Positions 1 to 7,530 of a DNA stretch of 10,254 nucleotides are shown one piece after another. How positions within the stretch are numbered: the stretch's first letter is position 1; each line of letters starts with the position of its first letter. The position numbers and the translations under genes are program-made. The DNA is from Planctomycetaceae bacterium (GTDB lineage: Bacteria; Planctomycetota; Phycisphaerae; Phycisphaerales; SM1A02): the NCBI GenBank assembly GCA_002684315.1, contig NYVB01000119.1:1-10254 (forward strand), written 5' to 3'. The notes beneath the pieces were generated by a model, which was not told the DNA's origin, made no database searches, and saw only the letters and a program-made list of their open reading frames with translations.

Positions 1-643
1 CTCCGGCGCCCGAACGGCTGCCTTCGGCACCACCACCAGCGCCTCCGCCGGCGGAGCCGACCCAGGTCATCTGAATGGAGTCTATTAATAGAAGGTGGGG
101 TTTCAGGCGGACCGCCTCTTCCAGGATCCTCCCGAGGTCGGTTTCCGCGAGGACATAGAGGTTCTGATCGTCTTTCTCGGCGACGGAGGGAATGGCACCC
201 AGACGGTCGGCCCGCAGCCGCACCTGAGCCGCACTCTCTTCACTGCTGGCGTAGAGGACCCGGTGCCCACCTCCGGCCAGAGATCCGGCGACCTGCATCA
301 GAAGCGTGCTCTTGCCCACTCCGGGATCGCCGCCAAGCAGAATCGCCGCCCCGGGGACGAAGCCACCGCCAAGAACTCGATCGAATTCCTCGATCGAGGT
401 GGGAAGGCGGGGCACATCCCCGACACCGATGGCGTCGATCGGAAGCGCGACCGAGTCTTCGGCAGCGCCCGCAGCCGCCTGGACCGCAGTGACGGAACGC
501 GTTCCGGCCGCCCCGCCACCGGAGGCCGGTTCATTGAAGGCGACGAGTGTGTCCCACGCGGAGCACTCCGGACAGCGTCCGGCCCATTGGGCCTGAACCG
601 CACCGCAGTCATCACAGAGAAAGCTGGTTCGTGTCTTTGCCAT
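1..643 (-). CDS. radA: DNA repair protein RadA/Sms, N-terminal part (3' end beyond window)
   Basis: RadA is a RecA-like ATPase that helps process recombination intermediates and acts as a branch-migration helicase in the cytoplasm. The 214 residues visible show its N-terminal layout. A four-cysteine zinc finger (C10, C13, C24, C27, around CDDCG and CPEC) comes first. A linker rich in Ala and Gly follows, then Walker A GGDPGVGKS at 104-112, SSEES at 133-137 and Walker B LLLID at 184-188. The KNRFG motif and the Lon-like C-terminal domain lie outside the window. The ATG at 643 fits the family, which begins a few residues before the first cysteine pair. No clear Shine-Dalgarno site precedes it. 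An odd feature is a run rich in Gly, Ala and Ser at residues 196-214, right after the Walker B strand, where most homologues have a short loop leading to a PGSVSQVRE-type segment. Identification is firm. The insertion is seen directly, but its full length is cut by the window edge. Confidence 0.97.
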   Translation of the reverse strand, partial: MAKTRTSFLCDDCGAVQAQWAGRCPECSAWDTLVAFNEPASGGGAAGTRSVTAVQAAAGAAEDSVALPIDAIGVGDVPRLPTSIEEFDRVLGGGFVPGAAILLGGDPGVGKSTLLMQVAGSLAGGGHRVLYASSEESAAQVRLRADRLGAIPSVAEKDDQNLYVLAETDLGRILEEAVRLKPHLLLIDSIQMTWVGSAGGGAGGGAEGSRSGAG

Positions 644-734
644 AACACCAAGTCTACCCATTCGAACACCGGTTCTGACACGGGCTGCAAAAAGGTGGTT
701 GGCGGTGAGACCTCGTCAGATGATGGCACCGGGA

Positions 735-941
735 TCAATGAAGGCGGCGCATTCGAGATGTCCAGGCGGCGTAATCAAGTGTGAGCTTGATGCGACGCAA
801 AAGTCCGGGCCATTCGCGTCGATCGGTTCCAAACGCGGTCTGCATGCGCCACTGCCAGTAGCTGGAGCGCATTCGAAAGCGAGTCGCGAAACCCAACCTG
901 AGCAGACCGGTGCAGACATCGATGAGGTAGATGGGACTCAT
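735..941 (-). CDS. Small basic Arg/Trp-rich hypothetical protein (68 aa)
   Basis: Function is unknown. The reading frame encodes 68 residues with about 12 arginines, four tryptophans and few acidic residues. It starts MSPIYLIDVC, has a core RMRSSYWQWRMQTAFG at 23-38, and ends in an amphipathic, basic stretch with YAAW and RMRRLH. The clustering of W, Y, F and R does not look like a random shadow frame, and I recall similar short proteins with a YW-W-R---AFG core and an RMRR end in planctomycetes; I could not check this. The ATG at 941 is preferred because the core starts soon after it; an in-frame ATG at 977 would add 12 residues. Neither start has a clear Shine-Dalgarno site. The gene lies between nuoH and radA on the same strand, 91 bases upstream of radA. 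The charge would allow nucleic-acid or membrane-surface binding, but that is a guess. Confidence 0.55.
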   Translation of the reverse strand: MSPIYLIDVCTGLLRLGFATRFRMRSSYWQWRMQTAFGTDRREWPGLLRRIKLTLDYAAWTSRMRRLH

Positions 942-1040
942 GCGATCGATTCTAGAACGATGTGCGCGAGGATGCATCGGTGTTCAGTTTGATTTTCTCA
1001 ACCCCGACCCTTGTGCTTCGACCTTGTTTGCCTCTACATT

Positions 1041-1164
1041 GCATGCAGGTACGAAGACGTGCCACATGAATACGACGCCGATCGATGCTCCGACACGATC
1101 GGCGTCGTTCTTTTTTGAACAGTTCCGTCTTCATGTGGCATGTTGGTGTGGCATGCTCGTACGA
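1041..1164. repeat. Nested palindromic element with flanking imperfect direct repeats
   Basis: The gap between nuoH and the small protein gene holds two nested inverted repeats. The inner arms are 13 bases each and perfect (1072-1084 and 1096-1108, ACGACGCCGATCG and its complement). The outer arms are 11 bases each and perfect (1060-1070 and 1130-1140, TGCCACATGAA and its complement). The whole is flanked by a 14-base direct repeat with 12 matches (1041-1054 GCATGCAGGTACGA, 1151-1164 GCATGCTCGTACGA). A 9-base direct repeat TGTGGCATG also occurs at 1134-1142 and 1147-1155. The layout resembles a small palindromic intergenic repeat, but only one copy is in view. The rest of 942-1179 shows no convincing gene. 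Confidence 0.6.
1072..1116 (+). terminator. Rho-independent terminator facing right
   Basis: A perfect 13-base-pair GC-rich stem (arms 1072-1084 and 1096-1108, loop of 11 bases) is followed at once by TCTTTTTT at 1109-1116. This is a textbook intrinsic terminator on the plus strand. The minus strand has no T-run after the stem, only an A-run before it, so it should not work well for nuoH. No plus-strand gene lies upstream within the window, so its purpose is unclear. It could end a short unannotated RNA or block antisense transcription into nuoH. Confidence 0.75.
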
Positions 1165-1179
1165 CGAGTTCGAAAGGAC

Positions 1180-2457
1180 TCAGTGGGAAAGCGACATGTT
1201 GGTCGAGACGTTCGCGGACTGACCATCGTGCTCATCGACGGGATTGAAGCGACTGCCGATCATCTGGATGCGATCGTTGGCTTCAGCCTGTCGTGGCATG
1301 AAGGGGTGCACGAGGTAGACGATGAGAATCGTCGCCAGTGATGCCGCGAACATCCAGTCCTGCCAGCCGAGGAAGACCCAGACCGCGGTCATCACGACAA
1401 CCAGCAATGAGCAGGGAATCATGCCTTCCCAGGCAAGACGCATGAGCTGGTCGAATCGGAAACGTGGAAGCGTCCAACGAATCGCCATGCCGAAGGCCAC
1501 CAGAAGGCCCATCTTGACCAGCATCACGACGGCCTGAAGAATGCCGACCCACCAGACGGCGCCGGGGTTCGTCAGATCCCAGCCGATGATGCCGGCGATC
1601 GGGTCGATCGACCAGCCACCGAGGAACAGCATCGCGAAGAACGCGGCACCGGCGATCATGTGGAAGTACTCGGCGAGAAAGAACAGAGCGAACTTCATCG
1701 AGGAGTACTCGGTGTGGTAGCCACCGATCAGTTCGCTTTCGGCCTCGGCGAGGTCGAAGGGCGCACGGTTGCTCTCGGCAAGCATGCAGACGTAGAAGAG
1801 CAACGCGGCGACGGGCATCTGAAGAATGTTCCAGGCGCCGGCCTGTTGCTGACTGATGATCTCGAAGGGGCTGACCGATCCGGCCATGAGGACCACGGCC
1901 AGGAGCGCGAGGCCCATGGGGATTTCGTAACTGACCATCTGAGCGCTTGCGCGCAGACCGCCCAGGAACGAGAACTTGTTGTTGCTGGCCCAGCCACCGA
2001 GGACGACGCCGTAGACACCAAGCGAGCCGACCGCGATGAAGTAGATGACACCGATGTTGATGTCCGCCCCGACCAGACTGACGAGGTATTTCGAGCCGGG
2101 CTCGGCGACCCCGACCAATTCGACCAGTCCGGTGATGTCGATCGCATTGGAGAACGGGACGATCACGAAACTGATCATCGCGGGGATCATGATGAACGCC
2201 GGAGCGAGCAGAAACAGCCAGATGTCCACGCCACGAGGGTTGTAGTCCTCTTTAAGGAGGAACTTGAGTCCGTCGGCAAGTGGCTGCAGCAGCCCCTTCG
2301 GCCCCACGCGGTTGGGACCCACACGGTCCTGCATCCAGGCACTGAGCTTTCGTTCGAGAAGAATCGAATAGGCACACCCACCGAGGATCATGTGCAACAG
2401 CACCACGAGCACGACGATGGACACGATGACCTGAACTTCAGTGGGGGACAGAACCAA
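1180..2457 (-). CDS. nuoH: NADH-quinone oxidoreductase subunit H (complex I, NuoH/ND1)
   Basis: NuoH is the membrane subunit of complex I that joins the hydrophilic arm to the proton-pumping arm and forms much of the quinone chamber. The protein is very hydrophobic, with about eight or nine membrane helices. It has the family hallmarks: LERK at 34-37, [19 protein letters not shown] at about 47-65, the quinone-chamber loop [17 protein letters not shown] at 227-243 and [17 protein letters not shown] at about 327-343. No in-frame ATG fits the N-terminus. A TTG at 2457 with GGAG nine bases upstream gives 425 residues, and the distance to GPNRVGP (47 residues) matches E. coli NuoH. A TTG at 2523 would add 22 non-hydrophobic residues and has no clear ribosome site. 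The hydrophilic C-terminal tail of about 35 residues after HPFMPRQ looks longer than usual. carB ends 78 bases upstream on the same strand, and no other nuo gene is present in the window. Confidence 0.96.
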   Translation of the reverse strand: MVLSPTEVQVIVSIVVLVVLLHMILGGCAYSILLERKLSAWMQDRVGPNRVGPKGLLQPLADGLKFLLKEDYNPRGVDIWLFLLAPAFIMIPAMISFVIVPFSNAIDITGLVELVGVAEPGSKYLVSLVGADINIGVIYFIAVGSLGVYGVVLGGWASNNKFSFLGGLRASAQMVSYEIPMGLALLAVVLMAGSVSPFEIISQQQAGAWNILQMPVAALLFYVCMLAESNRAPFDLAEAESELIGGYHTEYSSMKFALFFLAEYFHMIAGAAFFAMLFLGGWSIDPIAGIIGWDLTNPGAVWWVGILQAVVMLVKMGLLVAFGMAIRWTLPRFRFDQLMRLAWEGMIPCSLLVVVMTAVWVFLGWQDWMFAASLATILIVYLVHPFMPRQAEANDRIQMIGSRFNPVDEHDGQSANVSTNMSLSH

Positions 2458-2466
2458 GGGGGAACA

Positions 2467-2470
2467 CTCC
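2467..2470 (-). promoter_or_regulatory. Ribosome binding site deciding the nuoH TTG start
   Basis: GGAG on the minus strand lies nine bases before the TTG at 2457. It is the only clear Shine-Dalgarno-like site near the nuoH N-terminus, and it supports the 425-residue form over the longer TTG-initiated frame from 2523. Confidence 0.6.
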
Positions 2471-2535
2471 AAGTAAGTGGGTTCGCGACATGGTAGACGA
2501 TCAGGCTGCCTGATGGCAGCCAAGGTTCGAGAGAA

Positions 2536-5500
2536 TCACCGCTTGGTGGACTCCAGAGCCTTCGGCTGACTGGCACCATCGACGGGAAAATAATCCTGGA
2601 GTGCGGTGACGCCCCAGATACCGCTTCTCAAGGCCGATATTCCCTGAACCGCGGCCCTCGCACCTGCAATCGTGGTGATCAGGGTCACGCCATGCCGGAC
2701 GGCCGCAGCCCGAATTCGCCCCTCATCGGTTTCAGCACCCTTGCGGGTCGGCGTGTTGACCAGCAGATCGATCTCCCCATTGGCGATCTTGTCCAGAATG
2801 TTGGGACGAGCACCTTCCGAGATCTTCGGCATGAGGGTGGTCTGAACCGAGTGGTCCACCAGCAGCGTGTGGGTGCCACCGGTGGTGAACACGGTGAATC
2901 CCATGGACACCAGCGAACGTGCCACGTCGACCACTGCGGTCTTGTCGGAGTCACGCACGGAGAGAAAGACGTTTCCTTCAGTGGGCAGGTCGTAGCTGCT
3001 GGCCATCTGAGCCTTGGCCAGGGCCACCGGCAATGAACGATCGGCACCCATGACCTCACCGGTCGAACGCATTTCAGGACCGAGAATCACGTCCACACCC
3101 TGGAACTTCGCGAAGGGGAAGACGGATCGCTTGACCGAGCAGAACCCGGGTGAGGGAACCTCTTTCACCTTCATGTCGAGAAGCGTCCCCCCCATCATCA
3201 CTCGCGCGGCATGACGGGCCCAGGGAACGCCGGTCGCCTTGGAGATGAAGGGTGCGGTGCGGGAGGCCCGGGGATTGACCTCGATGATGTAGATCTCATC
3301 CTCTTTCACCGCCATCTGGACGTTCATGAGTCCGCAGACGGAGAGTCTTCGGGCCAGCCTTCGCGCCTGATCGCGGATTCGCTCGATGGTCGGGCGCGAC
3401 AGTGAATAAGGCGGCACGATGCAGGTGGAATCACCGGAATGAATTCCGGCTTCCTCGATGTGCTCCATCACCCCGCAGACCAGCTCCTGAGGCGCCTCGG
3501 TGGATCCGAAGTCGGCGACGACGTCGACATCGATCTCGATGGCCTCGGAAAGAAAGCGGTCGATGAGAATCGGCGCATCGGCGAGCTCCGAAGCATCGAC
3601 CGCCTCGGACATGTACCGCCGAAGGGCGTCCTCATCGAAACAGGTTTCCATGCCTCGACCACCCAGCACGTAGCTGGGTCGGACCAGAACCGGATAGCCG
3701 ATGCGCTCGGCGATGGCCACGGCATCATCCAGCGAATACGCGATGCCGTTTTCAGGCTGTTTGAGATCGAGCTCGTCGAGCATCGCCTTGAAGCGGTCCC
3801 GATCCTCGGCCAGATCGATCGCGTCCAGTCCGGTGCCGATCAAGGGCACGCCGGCTTCGACGAGACCATGTGCGAGGTTGAGAGGCGTCTGCCCTCCGAA
3901 CTGAACGATGCACCCGACGACGCCCCCGGTTCGATCGGGTTTTTCGACCCCACCACCGTTGAGTCGTTCGACGATGTTGAGCACATCCTCGAGAGTGAGT
4001 GGTTCGAAGAAGAGAAGATCGCTGGTATCGAAGTCGGTGGAGACGGTTTCAGGGTTCGAATTGATCATCACCGATTCGAAGCCCATCTCCTCGCAGGCAA
4101 ATGCCGCCTGACAGCAGCAGTAGTCGAACTCGATGCCCTGTCCGATTCGGTTGGGGCCGCCACCCAGAATGATGATCTTCGGTCGGTCGCCCACCCGGAT
4201 TTCGTCATCGAACGACTCGGTGAAGGTGCCATCCTCGGAAAGTCGCCTGAGGGGGCGTTCATACGTCGAATAGAAGTACGGGGTCGCCGCCTCGAATTCA
4301 GCGGCACAGGTGTCGACCAGTTTGTAGACCGGCTCGATTCCAAGTGACTTTCGGTGGGAACGAACCGCGAGAATAGTCTTCGCGGTGATGCCGCCCAGAT
4401 AGAGGTTGGCGAGCTGCGGATCGGAATAGCCGAGTTCCTTCGCGTGCCGCAGACGCTCGGAAGGGAGGTCCTCGAGGCTTTGATGGGCGCACAATTCGTC
4501 CTCGAACTCGACGAGTTCACGGAACTGTGCAAGGAACCAGGGATCGATGCTGGTCAACTGATGAATGCGATCATCGGTCCAGCCCATCTTCATGGCGTAT
4601 CTGACGTAGTACAGGCGACCCTGGCTGGGGACGGAGAGCTTGCGATGCAGGTGATCTTCCTCGATCGGCCAGGTTCCGTCTTCCGCGGTGCCCTGACGAT
4701 CAGCGAGCCATTTGTCATTTCGGTCCAACCCGAACCCGAACCGCTTGACCTCCATCGACCGGATCGCCTTCTGAAGCGATTCCTTGAAGGTGCGACCGAT
4801 CGACATGCCCTCGCCCACGGATTTCATCTGCGTGGTGAGTGTCTCGTCGGCCTCGGGGAACTTCTCGAAGGTCCAGCGAGGCATCTTGGTGACCACGTAA
4901 TCGATGGATGGCTCGAAGCAGGCCGACGTGTTGCCGGTGACTTCGTTGCTCAATTCATCGAGGGTGTAACCCACCGCAAGTTTGGCGGCGATCCGCGCGA
5001 TGGGAAAGCCGGTCGCCTTGGACGCCAGCGCACTCGAGCGCGACACGCGCGGGTTCATCTCGACCACGATCATGTCGCCGTTCTCGGGATTGATCGCGAA
5101 CTGGACGTTCGAGCCTCCGGTATCCACCCCCACGGCTCGCATGATCACGAATGCCGCATCACGCATCCGCTGATATTCCTTGTCACTCAACGTCATGATC
5201 GGAGCGACGGTGATCGAATCTCCGGTGTGCACGCCCATCGCATCGATGTTCTCGATGCCGCAGACGATGACGCAGTTGTCGTTCGAATCACGAACCACCT
5301 CGAGTTCGTATTCCTTCCAACCGAGCAGCGACTGGTCGATCAACACCTGGGAGATCATCGAGGCATTGAGACCGCGCCGGACGATGTCGTCGAATTCCTC
5401 GAGGTTGTAGGCGATGCCGCCGCCCGATCCACCCAGGGTGTAGGCCGGTCTGATGACGGCGGGCAGTCCGATCTTCTCGAGAAAGGCGTGGGCGTCATCG

Positions 5501-5970
5501 AGAGTCTCGACGGTCTTCGACAGCGGCTGCTTCAAACCGACCTGATCCACGATCTCATGGAAGACCTCGCGGTCCTCGGCGCGACGGATCACGTCACGAT
5601 CGGCCCCGATCATTCGAACACCATGCTTCTCGAGAATGCCCTGATCATGGAGTTCACAGGCACAGTTCAATGCCGTCTGACCTCCCAGAGTCGGAAGCAG
5701 GGCGTCGATGGGCGTTCCCTCGTCGGCCTCCCGCTTGATGATCTTCTCGACGGCTTCGGGGGTGATCGGCTCGATGTAGGTCCGATCGCTCAACGCAGGA
5801 TCGGTCATGATCGTCGCGGGGTTGGAATTCACCAGCACGATTCGATAGCCGTCCTCACGCAGGGCCTTGCAGGCCTGCGTGCCGGAATAGTCGAACTCAC
5901 AGCCCTGCCCAATCACGATGGGGCCGGAACCGATCAGAAGGATCGTATGGATGTCATCTCTTCGCGGCAT
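2536..5970 (-). CDS. carB: Carbamoyl-phosphate synthase large subunit
   Basis: CarB makes carbamoyl phosphate from bicarbonate, ATP and ammonia delivered by the small subunit CarA, feeding arginine and pyrimidine synthesis. The protein has 1144 residues against about 1073 in E. coli. It shows the two homologous ATP-grasp halves. The first begins at the N-terminus, with [32 protein letters not shown] and [18 protein letters not shown]. The second begins at about residue 597, with [27 protein letters not shown] and [19 protein letters not shown] methylglyoxal-synthase-like allosteric domain runs from about 995 to the end, with TGGTHT and VNTPTRKG, which implies control by nucleotides. The ATG at 5970 aligns residue for residue with the E. 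coli N-terminus (MPRRDDI here, MPKRTDI there); the open frame runs further upstream to 6090 but that part is not family-like. The extra length is spread over small insertions in the oligomerisation region (about residues 415-440) and later. carA is not adjacent in the window. Confidence 0.98.
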   Translation of the reverse strand: MPRRDDIHTILLIGSGPIVIGQGCEFDYSGTQACKALREDGYRIVLVNSNPATIMTDPALSDRTYIEPITPEAVEKIIKREADEGTPIDALLPTLGGQTALNCACELHDQGILEKHGVRMIGADRDVIRRAEDREVFHEIVDQVGLKQPLSKTVETLDDAHAFLEKIGLPAVIRPAYTLGGSGGGIAYNLEEFDDIVRRGLNASMISQVLIDQSLLGWKEYELEVVRDSNDNCVIVCGIENIDAMGVHTGDSITVAPIMTLSDKEYQRMRDAAFVIMRAVGVDTGGSNVQFAINPENGDMIVVEMNPRVSRSSALASKATGFPIARIAAKLAVGYTLDELSNEVTGNTSACFEPSIDYVVTKMPRWTFEKFPEADETLTTQMKSVGEGMSIGRTFKESLQKAIRSMEVKRFGFGLDRNDKWLADRQGTAEDGTWPIEEDHLHRKLSVPSQGRLYYVRYAMKMGWTDDRIHQLTSIDPWFLAQFRELVEFEDELCAHQSLEDLPSERLRHAKELGYSDPQLANLYLGGITAKTILAVRSHRKSLGIEPVYKLVDTCAAEFEAATPYFYSTYERPLRRLSEDGTFTESFDDEIRVGDRPKIIILGGGPNRIGQGIEFDYCCCQAAFACEEMGFESVMINSNPETVSTDFDTSDLLFFEPLTLEDVLNIVERLNGGGVEKPDRTGGVVGCIVQFGGQTPLNLAHGLVEAGVPLIGTGLDAIDLAEDRDRFKAMLDELDLKQPENGIAYSLDDAVAIAERIGYPVLVRPSYVLGGRGMETCFDEDALRRYMSEAVDASELADAPILIDRFLSEAIEIDVDVVADFGSTEAPQELVCGVMEHIEEAGIHSGDSTCIVPPYSLSRPTIERIRDQARRLARRLSVCGLMNVQMAVKEDEIYIIEVNPRASRTAPFISKATGVPWARHAARVMMGGTLLDMKVKEVPSPGFCSVKRSVFPFAKFQGVDVILGPEMRSTGEVMGADRSLPVALAKAQMASSYDLPTEGNVFLSVRDSDKTAVVDVARSLVSMGFTVFTTGGTHTLLVDHSVQTTLMPKISEGARPNILDKIANGEIDLLVNTPTRKGAETDEGRIRAAAVRHGVTLITTIAGARAAVQGISALRSGIWGVTALQDYFPVDGASQPKALESTKR

Positions 5971-6110
5971 CTGAGGTTGATCGCGGAAGTTTTTTCGGAG
6001 GAAAGGTCCAAACTTGCGGCAGTGTAACGACTGCACGAGTAGATCGGAGCCGGGAGACAGGATCTTCCTTGGTGTTTGACGACAATGCACAAGTTGGAGA
6101 CCCTGAAGCG
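5971..6110. promoter_or_regulatory. Divergent intergenic region between carB and the plsC-ruvA cluster
   Basis: These 140 bases separate two divergent coding regions, so promoters for both are expected here. I could not identify convincing -35/-10 pairs on either strand, nor a riboswitch or attenuator hairpin. A T-run at about 5990-5995 (plus strand) lacks a preceding stem. No Shine-Dalgarno site is evident just upstream of the carB ATG. The call rests on gene orientation only. Confidence 0.4.
6096..6099 (+). promoter_or_regulatory. Ribosome binding site supporting the ATG at 6111
   Basis: GGAG stands 11 bases before the ATG at 6111, a slightly long spacing. Non-ATG starts at 6069 (TTG) and 6072 (GTG) in the same frame have no comparable site and would add 14 or 13 acidic residues that do not look like the family. 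Confidence 0.45.
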
Positions 6111-6875
6111 ATGGAACCCGGTCCTCAGAGCCTTCTGATCATCACCGCCACGATCGCCTCGAGTGCGTTCATCTGGTGGCTGGCCGCCCGAGCCCGGGTC
6201 AGAGGACACGATGATGTCGTCATGGGACTCCTCACCTGGCTCGGCGCCGGCCTCATTCGTGGCCTCTGGCGTGCGGAATTCCATGGTGCCGAGAAACTCC
6301 CCCCACCCGACCCGACGCAGGGGCTGGTCATCGTCTCGAATCACACCAGCGGATTGGACCCGGTTCTGATCCAGTATCTGATGCCCTTCAAAGTGCGCTG
6401 GTTGATGTCTCGAAGGATGATGGTTTCGGCACTCGGGTTTCTGTGGCGCCGATTGAAGGTGATTCCGATCGATTTCAACGGCAAGGACAGAGCCGCGGTT
6501 CGAACGGCCTTGAGTGGATTGAAAGACGGCGATGTGGTCGGCATCTTCCCCGAAGGCGACATCGCCCGCCCTCCTTGTGAGATTCACCCCTTTCTTCCCG
6601 GAGTGGGTTTCATCGTGTCCAAAGCGGCGGTCCCAGTGGTTCTGATCCACATCAGTGGCATCACCCCGGCGCAAACGGCGTACGGGGCACTTTTTCGCCG
6701 TTGTCGGGCACGGATCACGATCGTGGATGTGATTCGGTTTCCCGAGGGAAGCAAGGCGAAGATGATCACCGAGGATCTGAGAACGCGACTGCAGGTCGCG
6801 AGCGGATGGCCACTCCATGTGCCGGCAGCATCCGATCCCGAAGACGCCTCGGTGGTACCATCTGAGGCACCATGA
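6111..6875 (+). CDS. plsC: 1-acyl-sn-glycerol-3-phosphate acyltransferase-like protein (PlsC family)
   Basis: Members of this family transfer an acyl chain to lysophosphatidic acid or related glycerolipids at the cytoplasmic membrane, forming phosphatidic acid for phospholipid synthesis. The 254-residue protein has an N-terminal hydrophobic helix (about residues 7-25). It then shows the acyltransferase motifs: NHTSGLDP at 77-84 with catalytic H78 and D83 (the HX4D motif), the phosphate-binding FPEGD at 146-150, and a later hydrophobic strand with AVPVVLIHI. This order and length match PlsC. The exact acceptor cannot be read from sequence, and a lysolipid or ornithine-lipid acyltransferase is possible. 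The ATG at 6111 is chosen over TTG 6069. Its stop codon overlaps the ruvA start by four bases (ATGA), so the two are probably translationally coupled, and this gene likely opens the five-gene cluster. Confidence 0.88.
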   Translation: MEPGPQSLLIITATIASSAFIWWLAARARVRGHDDVVMGLLTWLGAGLIRGLWRAEFHGAEKLPPPDPTQGLVIVSNHTSGLDPVLIQYLMPFKVRWLMSRRMMVSALGFLWRRLKVIPIDFNGKDRAAVRTALSGLKDGDVVGIFPEGDIARPPCEIHPFLPGVGFIVSKAAVPVVLIHISGITPAQTAYGALFRRCRARITIVDVIRFPEGSKAKMITEDLRTRLQVASGWPLHVPAASDPEDASVVPSEAP

Positions 6876-7507
6876 TCAGTCGCATCGAAGGTTCTCTTGT
6901 CGATATCGAAAGCGGTCGCGCCCACCTCAGGTGCGGAGCGATGGTCTATGAAGTCCTCACCCCCGCCGCCGACCACGGACGACTTGCCATCTGCATCGGT
7001 GAGACCGTTGAACTGCATACCCTTCACATTCTTGAAGGGACCTCGCAAGGCTCGAGCTTCAGACCTCGTCTGATCGGATTCGCCTCGGCGAGCGACCGGG
7101 CGTTCTTCGAACTCTTCACCACGGTGAAGGGGATCGGCGCACGTAAGGCACTTCGAATCATGGAGATACCCGTGGGCAGAATAGCCCGCGCGGTGCATGA
7201 ACAGGATGTCAGCCTGCTGACATCCCTGCCCGAAGTCGGCAAGCGAACCGCGGAGGCGATCATCGTCGAACTGAAGGAGAAGGTCGACACCTTCCTTGAA
7301 GACGGCACCAGCACGGACGTGGACAGGACCACCTCGATGGGTGCCATCGGAGCGTTCGCAGAAGAGGCGATCGCGGTGCTTCTGCAGCTTGGTGAACCAA
7401 GAAACGTCGCGGAGGATCTCGTCGATCGAGTGACCACCGCGGACCCGACCATCGACAGTGCCGACCAGGTCGTCACCGGCGCACTCAGATTGAAGCAATT
7501 GAGCTGA
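6872..7507 (+). CDS. ruvA: Holliday junction branch migration protein RuvA
   Basis: RuvA binds four-way DNA junctions as a tetramer and loads the RuvB motor for branch migration during recombination repair. The 211 residues fit the family. An N-terminal OB-fold runs over about residues 1-64. Two helix-hairpin-helix motifs follow, LFTTVKGIGARKALRIM at 81-97 and LTSLPEVGKRTAEAIIVEL at about 116-134. A linker leads to a C-terminal three-helix domain (about 160-208) that contacts RuvB. The OB-fold end reads HILEGTSQG before PRLIGF, so the Glu-Asp acidic pin of E. coli RuvA appears here as Glu55-Gly56, with a few inserted residues. Start ATG 6872 overlaps the preceding stop; GAGG lies four bases upstream. 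ruvB and ruvC are not in the window. Confidence 0.96.
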   Translation: MISRIEGSLVDIESGRAHLRCGAMVYEVLTPAADHGRLAICIGETVELHTLHILEGTSQGSSFRPRLIGFASASDRAFFELFTTVKGIGARKALRIMEIPVGRIARAVHEQDVSLLTSLPEVGKRTAEAIIVELKEKVDTFLEDGTSTDVDRTTSMGAIGAFAEEAIAVLLQLGEPRNVAEDLVDRVTTADPTIDSADQVVTGALRLKQLS

Positions 7508-7530
7508 TTGCAGCGTAAGGAAGACACGTC

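Noticed and set aside
95..784. A 229-codon plus-strand frame at the left end
   Set aside because: It is antisense to radA, whose zinc-finger and Walker motifs are unambiguous.
931..1341. A 136-codon plus-strand frame through the palindromic element
   Set aside because: It reads through the terminator hairpin (hence its FFF run) and into the antisense of nuoH; it has no homology I recognise.
3439..4347. A 302-codon plus-strand frame, with similar ones at 1660-2496 and antisense minus-strand frames at 6584-7498 and 5934-6818
   Set aside because: All are shadows of carB, nuoH, ruvA and plsC, with no motifs of their own.
4354..6027. A 557-codon open frame on the plus strand opposite carB
   Set aside because: It lies wholly antisense to a certain carB gene, and its product is rich in D, H, R and G with no recognisable motif. 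It is a by-product of high-GC codon use.
6069..6110. N-terminal extension of the acyltransferase from TTG 6069
   Set aside because: The added residues are acidic and unlike the family, and the ATG at 6111 has a better ribosome binding site.
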